Source: Engraulis encrasicolus
Taxonomy: Eukaryota; Chordata; Actinopteri; Clupeiformes; Engraulidae
Reading direction: 5' to 3'
DNA length: 64,000 nt
Assembly (NCBI RefSeq): GCF_034702125.1
Contig: NC_085875.1
Span: forward strand, 48,313,606 to 48,377,605
The notes below the pieces were generated by a model. That model saw only the letters and a program-made list of their open reading frames with translations, made no database searches and was not told the origin of the DNA. Shown in pieces: positions 50,060 through 61,148 of the stretch; position 1 is the first letter of the stretch, and every line of letters starts with the position of its first letter. The position numbers and the translations under genes are program-made.

Positions 50060-50815
50060 TAGAGTATGTAGGATTGTGGCTAGAATAAACATTGCAACTC
50101 TGCTGCTCATTTTAACTATGACGTCCGCCCCAATTAATTAATAATTAATATTAACAAGGCAATAAACTGATATTTATTGCTCGAACCAAAGTACAGTACA
50201 TTTTGAAGCTTAAGTCAATGTCAATACTGGAAATTCAAAATGGAGCACACAGAGAAGATCCACATTTTAAGAGTGTAACTTTCGCTGTTATAATGAATAC
50301 TGAAAAATGTATGCTTTTGTAAAATATTTTTGAAAAAGCATTTCTTTATGGGCGGCATATGTTCTGGAAGTGACCTACTTAAAATAATTGTATACTCTAC
50401 TTTAAAGGACTCATTTGTTCCACCCTCACAAAACAGTGCTTTATTTAACAGACAATTGTGAAAATTGTCTACTGTTAAGACTGCCTGGCTCAAGGCAGCC
50501 GAAACATAAAAGGGAGATCACACTGCAGCATCCAATTCAACTCTTTTAAGGTGTTCGTGTTTTTGTTACATAGAAGGTGTTTGGGTCATTTTTACCCGTG
50601 CATATAGAAAAATAATTTTAAAAACCCCAAAGAATCATAGTTCATATTCACCCTAATTTTCCCTTCATTATGCTTGTGAATTTCTGTGCATATGTTTTTG
50701 AGAGTGAGAGATACAGAGAGAGAAAGATAAGGAGACAGGGAAGAAAGTGAGTAAACTCAATCCAAGCCCTTGAATTGAGCCACCAGTGCTCTTATTGAGC
50801 AAGGTTGAAACCAAG

Positions 50816-50956
<141 letters not shown>

Positions 50957-51127
50957 GAGGGTTTAATTATGTCATAACATTTCTTCTATGGTCAGCACTT
51001 GAATCATCAAAGTGCAATGCCACTACCGCCAGGGTTGGAGTGTGGAGCAGTCCTAGGACGTCATGAATTCTTGTCAGCTGTCCTTAATTATCCCCAGCAA
51101 TTACTGCGGACTGACAGCTGCAGTTAA

Positions 51128-51467
51128 AGGGGTATGCCACTATTTTGGGGCTTAATACAGTTAAAATCGTTGGCTGGGGTTTATAAAGGTGGTAAAGTGT
51201 CTTATTTTTCATGTTAAACGTTGTCTTGCTTTAAGACAAGTTAAAAGAGGGAATATGTCGCTAAGCTAGTGAAAGTCAATGGATCCATGTAGCATTGTAG
51301 CATGCTACACAGATCCATTTACGTTCACTAGCTTAGCGACATATTCCCTCTTTTAACTTGTCTTAAAGCAAGACAACGCTTGACATGAAAAATAAGATAT
51401 TTTACCACCTTTATGAACCCTGGCCAACGATTTTAACTGTATTAAGCCCTAAAAAGTGGCATACCCT
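51128..51467. mobile_element. 340 bp fully palindromic TTAA MITE
   Basis: It starts AGGGGTATGCCACTATTTTG and ends in the near-perfect reverse complement (aagtggcatacccttt). TTAA lies on both sides (51124-51127, 51468-51471). The two arms pair almost to the centre (gctagtgaa near 51275 against ttcactagc near 51325). Confidence 0.88.
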
Positions 51468-51961
51468 TTAATTTGGCTACACACTGAACACTGACAACCG
51501 GATATCCTCTTTCAGAGAGTTTCCAGATTTTGGGGAGTCGCAAATTTCATCCCTCATGGTGTTGCAGCCACTGACTATGCGCACCGTGTCCGTAAGCTAC
51601 GCCCACGAACTACACCGTGACCAAGATTGATAGTTATGATCCAATAATGAACCATTTTCTTCTTTTTTTCAGATTCACGTTCCTCACTGAAAATGAGCCA
51701 AAGGCAGTGAATCTCAGTGTCAAAGAATAATAACTGATACTATTTTTCTCAAGCTAAAAACTGAAAATGGGTCAAAATGACCAAGACACCTTACAAGGGT
51801 TAAGCTTGTGTTTATTTACATATGAGCAAAAGTCAGTATTAAAAAAGTGTAGCGCATGCATGTTAAGAGTATGCTTCATGTGTAAAATGAAACATCATGA
51901 AACCCGCAAGAGGATTATTACTATATTACTTATCTATTTTTTTGTTCTTTTCTCATTCAAG

Positions 51962-52230
51962 TTCTGATCCAAGCCAAATAACTGTGCACCTGGGCATTAA
52001 GGATCTGGATGTAACTGGTGCAAATGAGATCACCAGGACTGTGGTCCAGATTATACTTCATCCAAAATATGATAATATAACAAACAATCATGACATTGCA
52101 CTGCTTCAGATGACAAGCCTTGTTACACTAAGTGACTACATCATACCTGTGTGTCTACCACGCCGCAACAGTGTCTTCCATAATGGTACTGATGGTTGGG
52201 TCACTGGTTGGGGAGACATTGGAGAAGGAG
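51962..52230 (+). CDS. Serine protease exon 2: catalytic Asp
   Basis: The acceptor tctcattcaag and donor gtactg bracket 269 nt, phase 2 in and 1 out. The product runs SSDPSQITVHLGIKDL, IILHPKYDNITNNHDIALLQ, YIIPVCLPRRNSVFHNGTDG and WVTGWGDIGEGG. The catalytic Asp is in NNHDIALLQ (codon 52092-52094). VCLP holds the Cys that would pair with the propeptide. Possible N-glycosylation sequons are NSS at the exon junction, NIT and NGT. Confidence 0.93.
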
Positions 52231-52340
52231 GTACTGTATAGCATTTTACTCACTAGCAGTGGATATAAAAGCCCAAAGTGTTCTATAAATCAAATTAACT
52301 CTTCTGTTTTCTGACTGTGTTTTCTTTATGCCTATTCTAG

Positions 52341-52486
52341 TGTCTCTTCCATATCCCAGAGCTCTACAGGAAGTTGATGTTCCTGTCATAGGAAACAGAC
52401 AGTGTGACTGTCTGTATGGAACCGGCTCAATCACTTCAAATATGATCTGTGCTGGGTATACAGCTGGGGGCAAATATTCATGCCAG
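52341..52486 (+). CDS. Serine protease exon 3: S1 pocket with Tyr at position 189
   Basis: The acceptor cctattctag and donor gtactg bracket 146 nt, phase 1 in and 0 out. The product runs [40 protein letters not shown] and TAGGKYSCQ. In trypsin-like members the residue six before the catalytic Ser (chymotrypsin number 189) is Asp and binds Arg/Lys substrates. Here the codon is TAT (Tyr, 52475-52477), one base from GAT. The rest of the pocket and disulfides look normal. Cleavage specificity is therefore probably not trypsin-like, or activity is reduced. Confidence 0.92.
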
Positions 52487-53559
52487 GTACTGTCAAGTGA
52501 TCAACGTATTCACACCAAATAAAACTAGATGGAAATCTATGAATGACGTCATTTTGTTGTCATTATGTGGTATTATGGCGTCATTACCTGATTTTAATGC
52601 CCAAAATCTCACCATAATGTATTTTCCATCAAATTTAGGTAATGCGCTTAAAGGAGAACTCCGGCTCTTTTGGGTTCATATCACATCTCGTGTAGCGCCA
52701 GGGAAATGGGCCAAAGCGACTACCGCGAGAAAGTTTCATGCGGGCTGCGCAAAGTTGCTCAATTGCGCTGCTTTCAATAAAGCGTGGCCCAGCGAGCAAG
52801 CTCATAACCTTTTATATGAAGCTCATAACCTGCATAAAAATGCTTTTGGACGTTTTGGCCCTGCTCTGTGTACCAATACAGCTCCATTCAGTGGCTAACC
52901 ATTCCATTAGCTAGCACAGAAACGATACATTTGGAGTTATCAGAAATGGCGCACCCACCTCTCTCAGCTGCCGTCTTGCCACAGGCGTCCGCAAAATTGA
53001 TATCCGAAGTGATACCTCATAGTAATCCATTTTATTTTTGTCCACCAAAGACGAGCCCCAGGAAATCAAATCACACATTTCCATGTCCTGTATTATTGTT
53101 TTCAAGCAGTCAGCTGACTCGCGAGACACCCAGTTTTGCTGTGACGTCACAACATCACATGACTGCTGGAAGGAGCGCACATTCACTCATCCAGAGTTAT
53201 TATTCAGCAGTGAGACAGAGGCGCCTCCGGGATATTACACTGATATTTTGAGATGGATACTTCCTCGGGGTCTGATATCTGTATACTTAACGCACCTGGC
53301 CAGGGACATTGAAGTTATCTGACTCTCTCCAGATAAATGGGTTCCACCTTGCTCCACGAACATCCATCTGGAGCTATACCACATAGGGCACTACTTGTCT
53401 GGGCAGGTCAAATACACATGCTGAGGGATTCAGTCACTTACATCTAGTACCCTGCATGGAATAGCTGTCAGAAATACTACAAATAGGTGCCCTCAAAAGG
53501 TGTTGTTGATTTGTTGAGTAACTCTGACGTTATAACTGTTTTGGTAAACTGTGTTCTAG
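52487..53559. other. Intron between protease exons 3 and 4
   Basis: Begins normally; from 52648 a TTAA followed by aggagaactccggctctttt looks like one end of a common fish MITE. I did not find its other end. A 149 aa open frame over the MITE is not a gene. Confidence 0.6.
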
Positions 53560-53841
<282 letters not shown>

Positions 53842-54488
53842 TGATTAAGACTGAGCAAGTCCATCTACATCTAGGACAACATCACTAATAAAAATGTTAT
53901 TGGGTAATCAAAAATATTTAGCAACCCTTAAGACTAGAAAGACCATGCCTGATCATCGATTTTCACATCTCATACCAAGATGTTGGTCTGACCAAAAAGA
54001 TAACGAATATTATTTCCCCAACGGCCTGGTTAACCCACCTGTCTCGGTTTGAAGGCTGAGCTGAAGTTTAAACCAAACACTTTCTCGGTTCCAATAGAAC
54101 ATCTCTGCTTAAATTACATCACTGCCTAGAACACACCTCTACCCAGCGCCGTAGGAGCTGCTCAAAGTTGACTGCTTCACAAACAAAGTGGGTGGAGTTT
54201 CCAATTTCCCTGGAGCTCAGAAACGATATTTGTATTGCTCCTTGCCTGACTACAATGTCACCTGGTCATCCACACAGCACATCACAAACACATAATAAAG
54301 AAGAGCAAAAAAGAAATAAGAAAAAAAAGAAACAAGAAACAGTCCATCATAGAAACACAAAGAATCACTTGGAGGGCCTGGCCTGCCTGAGAAAAAATAG
54401 GTTTAAAGATATTATTACTGTGCAACAACCCATAATGAAACCTTTTCAACTACTGCTGATTCTACAATAATATCTCCATTATCCTCAG

Positions 54489-54572
54489 CATCCTCAGCTG
54501 GTACATCATCGTCACTCTTCACAACTATTCCAACAGCAGTCAGTCCTACTTCAGCTGACAGTACGTCAACAA
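54489..54572 (+). CDS. Downstream Ser/Thr linker exon
   Basis: The acceptor tatcctcag and donor gtaagt bracket 84 nt, phase 1 in and out. The product is (T)SSAGTSSSLFTTIPTAVSP, then TSADSTST. It and its following intron match the second half of the exon at 9802-9966 and that exon's intron, and a broken copy lies near 8640. It could be the last linker of the protease gene leading to the array at 59908, or the first exon of a second gene copy. The exon has good splice sites but no transcript proof. Confidence 0.6.
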
Positions 54573-54748
54573 GTAAGTTTTGTCCTGTCATTAAGCAAAA
54601 CAAGAAGAACCTCAACATGTGATGACATACAGTATTATGATGATGGGTTGCTTTACTCTACATCTCTGCATGAATGGTCGGGTGGATCAGTCAGGCATTT
54701 AGTACTAGTTTTTGTCATACTCTAATGCCGGGCATTGAAATGAAATGA

Positions 54749-54905
54749 ACAGAGCCCATATTACAAAACTTAGAACTTAAGAAGACAAATCAATCACTGA
54801 CAAAAATGATTGCAGAAGAATTTGCTGATTATTATAAAGACTTGTATTCTGAAGAGGTGAGTGAAAATATAGAGACAGTTCAAATATACTTGAGGAATTT
54901 GAAAT
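54749..54905 (+). pseudogene. L1-type LINE ORF2 fragment
   Basis: The translation LELKKTNQSLTKMIAEEFAD, then YYKDLYSEEVSE, resembles the stretch just before the reverse transcriptase in L1 ORF2. It ends after about 50 codons. It is an isolated fragment in the intron. Confidence 0.55.
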
Positions 54906-55124
54906 AGTTCATGCAAAGTAGTTGCAAAGTCCTGCAAAGTAAATACTGTAATAACGAATCGGCAGAAGAAATTACAATAGGCTTCCGGTATGTGCAGGTA
55001 GAGGTAAGACGTATCCGGGAGCTCTCTGTGAACAGCGTTTAAAATTCACCTTTAAAACGAAGCTTTGACTTTTTTTTCCCTTTTAAATTCTGTTACTTTT
55101 TATCTTTAAATTACCTATACAATT

Positions 55125-56013
55125 ATGACGCAGAAAACCCTTGGAAAACAAGGAGAATCTGATTTATCAAGTGCTGTCGCCGAGGGCAAAGGCAAGGTGG
55201 CTAGCACATCCACAGAGTTAGCTAACGTGGCTCAACTTACCCCTGCCTTGCTGGAACCGTTGCTTATTACCACTCTTCGAAAAGAAATATCAGAATTACG
55301 AACTGAACTCCTCGCAGAACTCCACAACTCCCACACAGCCCTCAGGTCCATCCTCGACGACCACGAAGACCGGATCTAGTCAATGGAATCAACACTCACT
55401 GAAATGTCAACTAGCATCCAAAGGTCGGAAACACAGTGTGCTAGCTTGATCAAAGAGAACCGCTCTCTGCAACTGAAAGTGCATGACCTCGAAAATCTGT
55501 CGTGTCGGATGAACCTGTGGGTAATTGGTATTCCAGAAGGTTCGGAACAGGGGCGACCTACGCAATTCATGTCGTAATTATTCACTACTCTTTTTTGAGA
55601 TGGCGTGTTGTCTGGACCACCAGTAATAGAGCGAGCCCATCGCGCTCTAACCAGCAAACCACCTCCAGGCAAGGCTCCGCGAGCCATTATCGTCCGCCTC
55701 CACTACTTCCAGATGAAGGAAGAAATTGCTCGTCTGGCAGAAACAAGGCACGCTTACGTTCAACGACAACCCCATTCTTATCTTCCAAGACCTGTCAGCT
55801 GATCTTTCCAGACGTCGTGGGGAATTCAGAGACGTGAAAGCTCAGCTGTACAACGCCGGCGTAACATTCCACCACAAATATCCCTGCCAGCGAGTGGTGT
55901 TTTTCCAAGAGAAAGAGCATTCATTCGAAGACCCCATCGCTGCCGCTACCTTTTTTAAAGACAAGATTCAGACACTAAACGTGAGCGAAACAGAACCAGC
56001 TACCTACAGTTGA
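55125..56013 (+). pseudogene. L1-type LINE ORF1, disabled
   Basis: ORF1 of an L1-like LINE encodes an RNA-binding chaperone with an N-terminal coiled coil. Here EISELRTELLAELHNSHTAL and later ENRSLQLKVHDLENLSCRMN form the coiled coil. The RRM and C-terminal part follow: WVIGIPEGSEQGRPT, PPVIERAHRAL, PGKAPRAIIVRLHYFQMKEE, NDNPILIFQDLSADLSRRR and ATFFKDKI. An in-frame stop (55377-55379), stops near 55577 and a frameshift near 55735 disable it. The sequence after 56014 looks like spacer and is followed by other repeats, not by ORF2. Confidence 0.8.
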
Positions 56014-56443
56014 ATGCAGCTTATATTCTACTCATTTGTGGTCATATTTTTCTATGTACAAGGGAATTGTCTCTACATGCTTGGTATACCCAAAACTTGT
56101 GTAGCTCTCTGTGCCTCTGTGTATAGCGCCTCCATATAACATTTAAGGCTTCCCCCCCTCTTTTTAATTTTTCCTTTTCAGTTATATTTAAAATATTTCT
56201 GCTACACAGTATGTTATTCCATGATCCATAATCCTTATCTGGGTCTTCACACTACTGCTTTTACAATGCATGGCCCACAGCCATTTTCTGAGACTACACT
56301 GTTGTTATTATCATGCAGAGTCCACAATCATTTTCCGGGACTTTTCTACAGCTATTAATATGCATGTTCCACAATCACTCTTTGGGTCTTAACATTACTT
56401 CTATGACCATGCATAGCCCCCAATTACTTTCTTGGACTGAGTG

Positions 56444-57185
56444 TCAGGCGGATATCATACAGGACTGGTCATGAACATGGCCAAGGCTACCATAGACGAG
56501 TACCACTATGGATGTTTTGTAGCCACTTTCTGTCAATGCATGAATTACGGGTTGATACTTAACACATTTTTCAGCAAAGCACAGGTCCATATATGCATCA
56601 AAGCAGCATCCTATTTCCACAACTGTGATGGTTTTTAGAGTCTCATCCACAGCAACAATGTCAGGGGTGTTAGAGCAGTCTTTAAGTATATTGTCCAGAG
56701 CATCATTGGTGGTCAAATGGGAAAACCAGTTTGGGATGATTTTTCTGTTTGTGTGTATATGTGTTGGTCTGTGTAGTTTGCGCAGCCCTGTTGCAGTAAT
56801 GTCCACAATGCGATTGTGACGGGCGGTGTACAGTCCTTTAAAAGCAATACAGGCGTTCATGATGTGCGCTGTGGATTCTATAGTATCGTATGACAAATTT
56901 CAGAATGCCTGTATTGACAGCTGGATTGTGGAGCGCGGAGTGAGAGACTGTGTGGTCAGCGCACTGTAGGCACGCGACTTTGACTTGAAGTCGCAAGTTC
57001 AGCCAATGAGCGCGTTCTCCTGAATGGAGGTGATGCATGATTTCGTAGCTGCACATACTGCTGCTGATAACCTTGCTGGTTTCGTCATGGTGGAGAGTCG
57101 CTTCTGCACGAACATCTGGGTCCATTAAAAGCTCCTCGCTGACGATGACCTGAGCTCCACTCCTACTTACCCATCTGAGCTCCAC
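56444..57185 (-). pseudogene. C-terminal endonuclease end of an RLE-type LINE, copy 1
   Basis: Minus-strand frames 56838-57185 and 56444-56896 overlap with a frameshift. They contain CLQCADHTVSH (a C-x2-C...H zinc-knuckle-like piece), RHNRIVDI, and PDIVAVDETLKTITVVEI. The last is a PD-x12-E-like motif of restriction-like endonucleases, as in R2/NeSL/Hero-type LINEs. Then come CCFDAYMDLCF and KYQPVIHAL. I know of no host gene like this. The family is inferred from motif order only. Confidence 0.5.
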
Positions 57186-57378
57186 GTTGTTACTTGTGCA
57201 TAGGTCATTTAAATCTCACAATAGTCCATGGGGTTAAAGTCTCACAGCACCTTCTTCTTCATGTGTGTCGACTATCAATTTTTACAGCATTCATTTTTGG
57301 GAAGCCAAGCATCCTTAGTCCCCTAGTGGTCAGCCTATGCACGTGGCCCAAACTTCCAAATACTAGCACAATATATTA

Positions 57379-57790
57379 GCATTTGTAGCCCATCACAGTG
57401 ATTTCCTGCACAAGTGGTTGATACTTCACTAGTTTGTCACAAAACCTATCTTCTAGATATGAGCTAAAGCAACATCCTACTTCCACTATATCAAAAGTTC
57501 GATTGTCCTCATCAATGATAGTGATGTCTGGTTAAGTTGCATTCAATCCATTAAAAGCAGTGGGGTTCTGGTTTAGATCAAACATTTGGGGTTTTAAAAC
57601 ACAGTTTGTATGCATTGTTACTGGTGAGGTGCAAACATATTGTAGTTTTTCTAACATAACGTCTATAATCCGGTCATGCCTGGATATACACAGCTTCTTG
57701 TAGAATGTGCAGCCACAGTACATGTGACATGGATTCTATGACCTGAGTTTGTCCATGGTGTATACAGAAGGGGGTGAATGAGTTGGGGTA
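57379..57790 (-). pseudogene. C-terminal endonuclease end of an RLE-type LINE, copy 2
   Basis: On the minus strand, CISRHDRIIDVMLEKLQYV and, after a stop, PDITIIDEDNRTFDIVEV, GCCFSSYLEDRFCDKLVKY and FGSLGHVH parallel copy 1 (PDIVAVDE..., GCCFDAY, YGSLGHVH). It has the same orientation but a clearly different sequence, so it is a separate old insertion or an old tandem duplicate. Confidence 0.5.
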
Positions 57791-58690
57791 CCAGACTGAA
57801 AGGTTGACTCAGTTTGGTAGTACTTGTAGTCTACTCTTTGCTGTAAAAGCTGGAATGTCCTCATCAATAGATGTGTTTTAATAGGGTGACCATATCCATT
57901 TTATGACCTGTTTTAAGACGTCCGTGTGTCCCAATTTTTGTGTTTCCTTCGGTCCTCGCCTTGTGCTTCTGGCCTCGAGATGAGAAGCAACGTCATTGAC
58001 ACAAACTAGACTGACAGTTGGTCCTGTTTCCCATATCGGCGGCTGCCATGTTACTCTAGATTTTACTCCAGACATCCCACAGCAAATTAACTGTATTGCT
58101 GTAGCCTAATGTCGGGGAAATCTGCATGCAATTCGTGTTAAATGCGGTTTATATCCCAGTCTACGTGAGACTGAGGCACATTAACTGACTGTATGAAAGT
58201 TATAGTCAAGTCGCCTAATTCCGCCCACCTATTAATCAGTGATGGACCTTGATGAACAGTGATTGAAGTCAGGAACGGGTATCGATATGATACAGAGTTT
58301 GTATGCTTACAATTAGAAACAGTAATGACATTTAAAACCAAGTCACACGGCCATGAACAGCATTGTAATGAAGGGTGTCGTAACGGCAGCAAAGAGATGG
58401 AACGTTAATTTCACGACTACATTCTGGCTTCAAACTCGCCCTGGCCGCTTCCCCTTTTCACTTTAGGACCAACATTTTTCAACCGTTTCCACAGTAACGA
58501 CCAAACTAATCACTCCTGCATCGGTAAAACCAGGACTACAAGTGTGAACAAAATCAGCACAACAGCATGAAGGAATAATAAACAGTAACAGAACTACTAT
58601 CTCTGATAGTCTACAACGTTAAGTTATGGTGATGTCTCATTTATTGGAGCGAGGAGGTAGGTAATGCGAACATCCTTGCCAAAACATAAA
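57791..58690. other. No recognisable gene
   Basis: Short minus-strand open frames (65 and 84 aa) carry no motif. I see nothing I can name. Confidence 0.4.
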
Positions 58691-58697
58691 ACTGTTG

Positions 58698-58979
58698 GGT
58701 AACACTTTATTTTAGGGATACATCTATTAGCACTAATACATACAATGTTAATGGCGGCATAAGTAACTTGTAAGGCATGTACTAAGAAAACACTAAGGCC
58801 TACTAGGTCCTTACTAATGTTACATTGGTAATAAATCCCTTATTGTGCATGAACAAGACATTTGCGAATACATGCCTAACAAATTTTTGATTTTGCTTTG
58901 TACATGCCTTACAAGTTACTTATACAGAGACATTGTATGTATTAGTGCTAATAGATGTATCCCTAAAATAAAGTGTTAA
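58698..58979. mobile_element. 282 bp MITE, hAT-like
   Basis: Ends GGTAACACTTTATTTTAGGG and ccctaaaataaagtgttaac pair, and the next 30 bp (atctattagcactaatacat) is also inverted. Flanks AACTGTTG and AACTGGTA match at 6 of 8 positions. It shares the GGTAACACTTTA end with the elements at 2342 and 7650. Confidence 0.75.
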
Positions 58980-59907
58980 CAACTGGTAAGATGGCAGCTC
59001 TGCACCCTGCCTTCAGCCTACGTACTTTAGAATGCCGACTTGATTGTCTGCTCCACGGAGGTGGGGAGTCAGCGAGTTAAAGCGATGGGTGCTGTCCGAG
59101 GATGGTAGGTTGGACAGTTGAGGGGCGGGGCTGTCCCGGAAAATACAGACAATTTGGTCAGCCTAGTTTTAAATATCCTGTGGGCGATGGATTGGTCTGC
59201 TGAGGCAATACAAGCTAATATAATTTTCCCTGCATTTTGAGCCCAGTTCAGCGTGTTTTGTGCTGCTGGTGTTTGACAGCAGAGACACACGATCGCATGC
59301 TGGAAGGAATGCACGCTCTCCGTCCTCCACAAATGTTGCGCCGACGGTGATTATTGCACTCTTAATTATAATGTTCTTTTCTACAAAGTCCTGACTGAGA
59401 CCCGTGTAAATTGACTCCACTCTGGTTACACAAGTCGTTGAAGTCCTGACTGCTCTTACATCCAGCTTTCCATTGGTTTTCTTCCTAAAACCAAGGAAAC
59501 TGGGTTCTGTTTCCTTGGCTTGGGTGACTTTGCGCTTTTTCATATCGAGAAACACCGACGCTCGAGCCATTTCTCGAACCGATTGGTAAAGGTAAACCTA
59601 AAATGTATATACCTATATAATATTACAAAAACTTACTTGTGTTAAATGTGGAGTAAAATATAAATGGGAAGAGGAATTACAAATTGACATTAAAATGGAA
59701 AACTGGGCGGACTCACTAAAAGGAAATACAAGTATTATACAGTATTGGTAAGTATGGGCACACATTTGCATAGAAACTACAGCAGAGATTTTTCATCGCA
59801 CCGGATGAATGTAGCCGAATGCAAGCCATAGGGAAAAGCTGTTAGAGGAATTGTGCAGTACAAAGAGCAAACAACAGTCAAATATTTTTGTATTTTTACA
59901 TCATCAG
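58980..59907. other. Non-coding sequence before the second mucin array
   Basis: Open frames on the minus strand (59069-59570) show no domain I recognise. It ends in an acceptor-like ttttacatcatcag. Confidence 0.4.
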
Positions 59908-61048
59908 AATTTCCCACATCTTCAATAACAACAACAGAAGACACAACTATATTGGCCACATCAACAGATTTTCCAACATCATCAATGACAACATCAGAAG
60001 ACATATCCACACAGGCCACGTCAACAGCATCAATAACAATATCAAAGGACACAACTTTGTTGTCCACATCAACAGCAGATTTTCCCACATTATCAATGAC
60101 AACATCGGAAGACACAACTACATTGGCCACATCAACATCAAAGGCAATATCAATGACAACATCAGAAGAAACAAGTATTTTGGCCACATCAGCAGATTTT
60201 CACACATCCTCAATGACAACTTCAGAAGACGCAACTACATTGGCCACATCAACAGCAGATTTGCTGACATCATCACTGACAATATCAGAAGACACAACAA
60301 AATTAGCATCAACAACAGATTTTCCAACATCATTCATGACAACATTAGAAGACACAACCACACTGGCCACGTCAACATCATCAATGACAACATCAGAAGG
60401 CACAACTAAATTGGCCACACCAACAACAGGTTTGCCAACATCATCACTGACAACATCAGAATACACAACCTCACTGGCCACGTCAAAGGCGTCAATGACA
60501 ACATTAGAAGACAAAACTGTTTTTGCAACATCAACAGATTTTCCCACATTATCAATGACAACATCGGAAGACACAACTACATTGGCCACATCAACAGCAG
60601 ATTTGCAGACATCATCACTGACAACATCACAATATACCTCACTGGCTACGTCAACGGCATCAATGACAACATTAGAAGACACAACTGTTTTTGCAACATC
60701 AACAGATTTTCCCACATCATCAATGACAACATCGGAAGACACAACTACATTGGCCACATCAAAAGCATATTTGCCGACATCATCACTGACAACATCAGAA
60801 GACACAACAAAATTAGCATCAACAACAGATTTTCCAACATCGTTCATGACAACATCAGAAGACACAACCACACTGGCCATGTCAACATCATCAATGACAA
60901 CGTTGGAAGACACAACTATATTTGCCACATCAACAGATTTTCCCACATCATCAATGACAACATCAGAAGTCAATAAATTTACCACATCAACAACAGATTT
61001 GCCGTCATCATCACTGACAACATCAGAATATACAACCTCACTGGCCAC
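59908..61048 (+). CDS. Second mucin repeat array (5' part), cut by a sequence gap
   Basis: After an acceptor-like tatttttacatcatcag the phase-1 frame is open up to the N gap (380 codons). It consists of the same 20-residue Thr/Ser unit. A run of about 180 bp at 59990-60170 (acatatccacacaggccacg, then aatatcaaaggacacaactt) matches block 3 at 39215-39375 far more closely than neighbouring units match each other. It is either the stalk of a following gene copy or a further module of the same protein. Entry phase 1 agrees with the exit phase of the 54489 exon. Confidence 0.7.
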
Positions 61049-61148
61049 NNNNNNNNNNNNNNNNNNNNNNNNNNNNNNNNNNNNNNNNNNNNNNNNNNNN
61101 NNNNNNNNNNNNNNNNNNNNNNNNNNNNNNNNNNNNNNNNNNNNNNNN
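61049..61148. other. Assembly gap of 100 N
   Basis: Exactly 100 N, the usual placeholder for a gap of unknown size. It falls inside the mucin array, which is hard to assemble. Confidence 0.99.

Noticed and set aside
52449..52898. 149-codon frame between protease exons
   Set aside because: It lies in an intron bounded by good splice sites, overlaps a MITE end and contains no domain.
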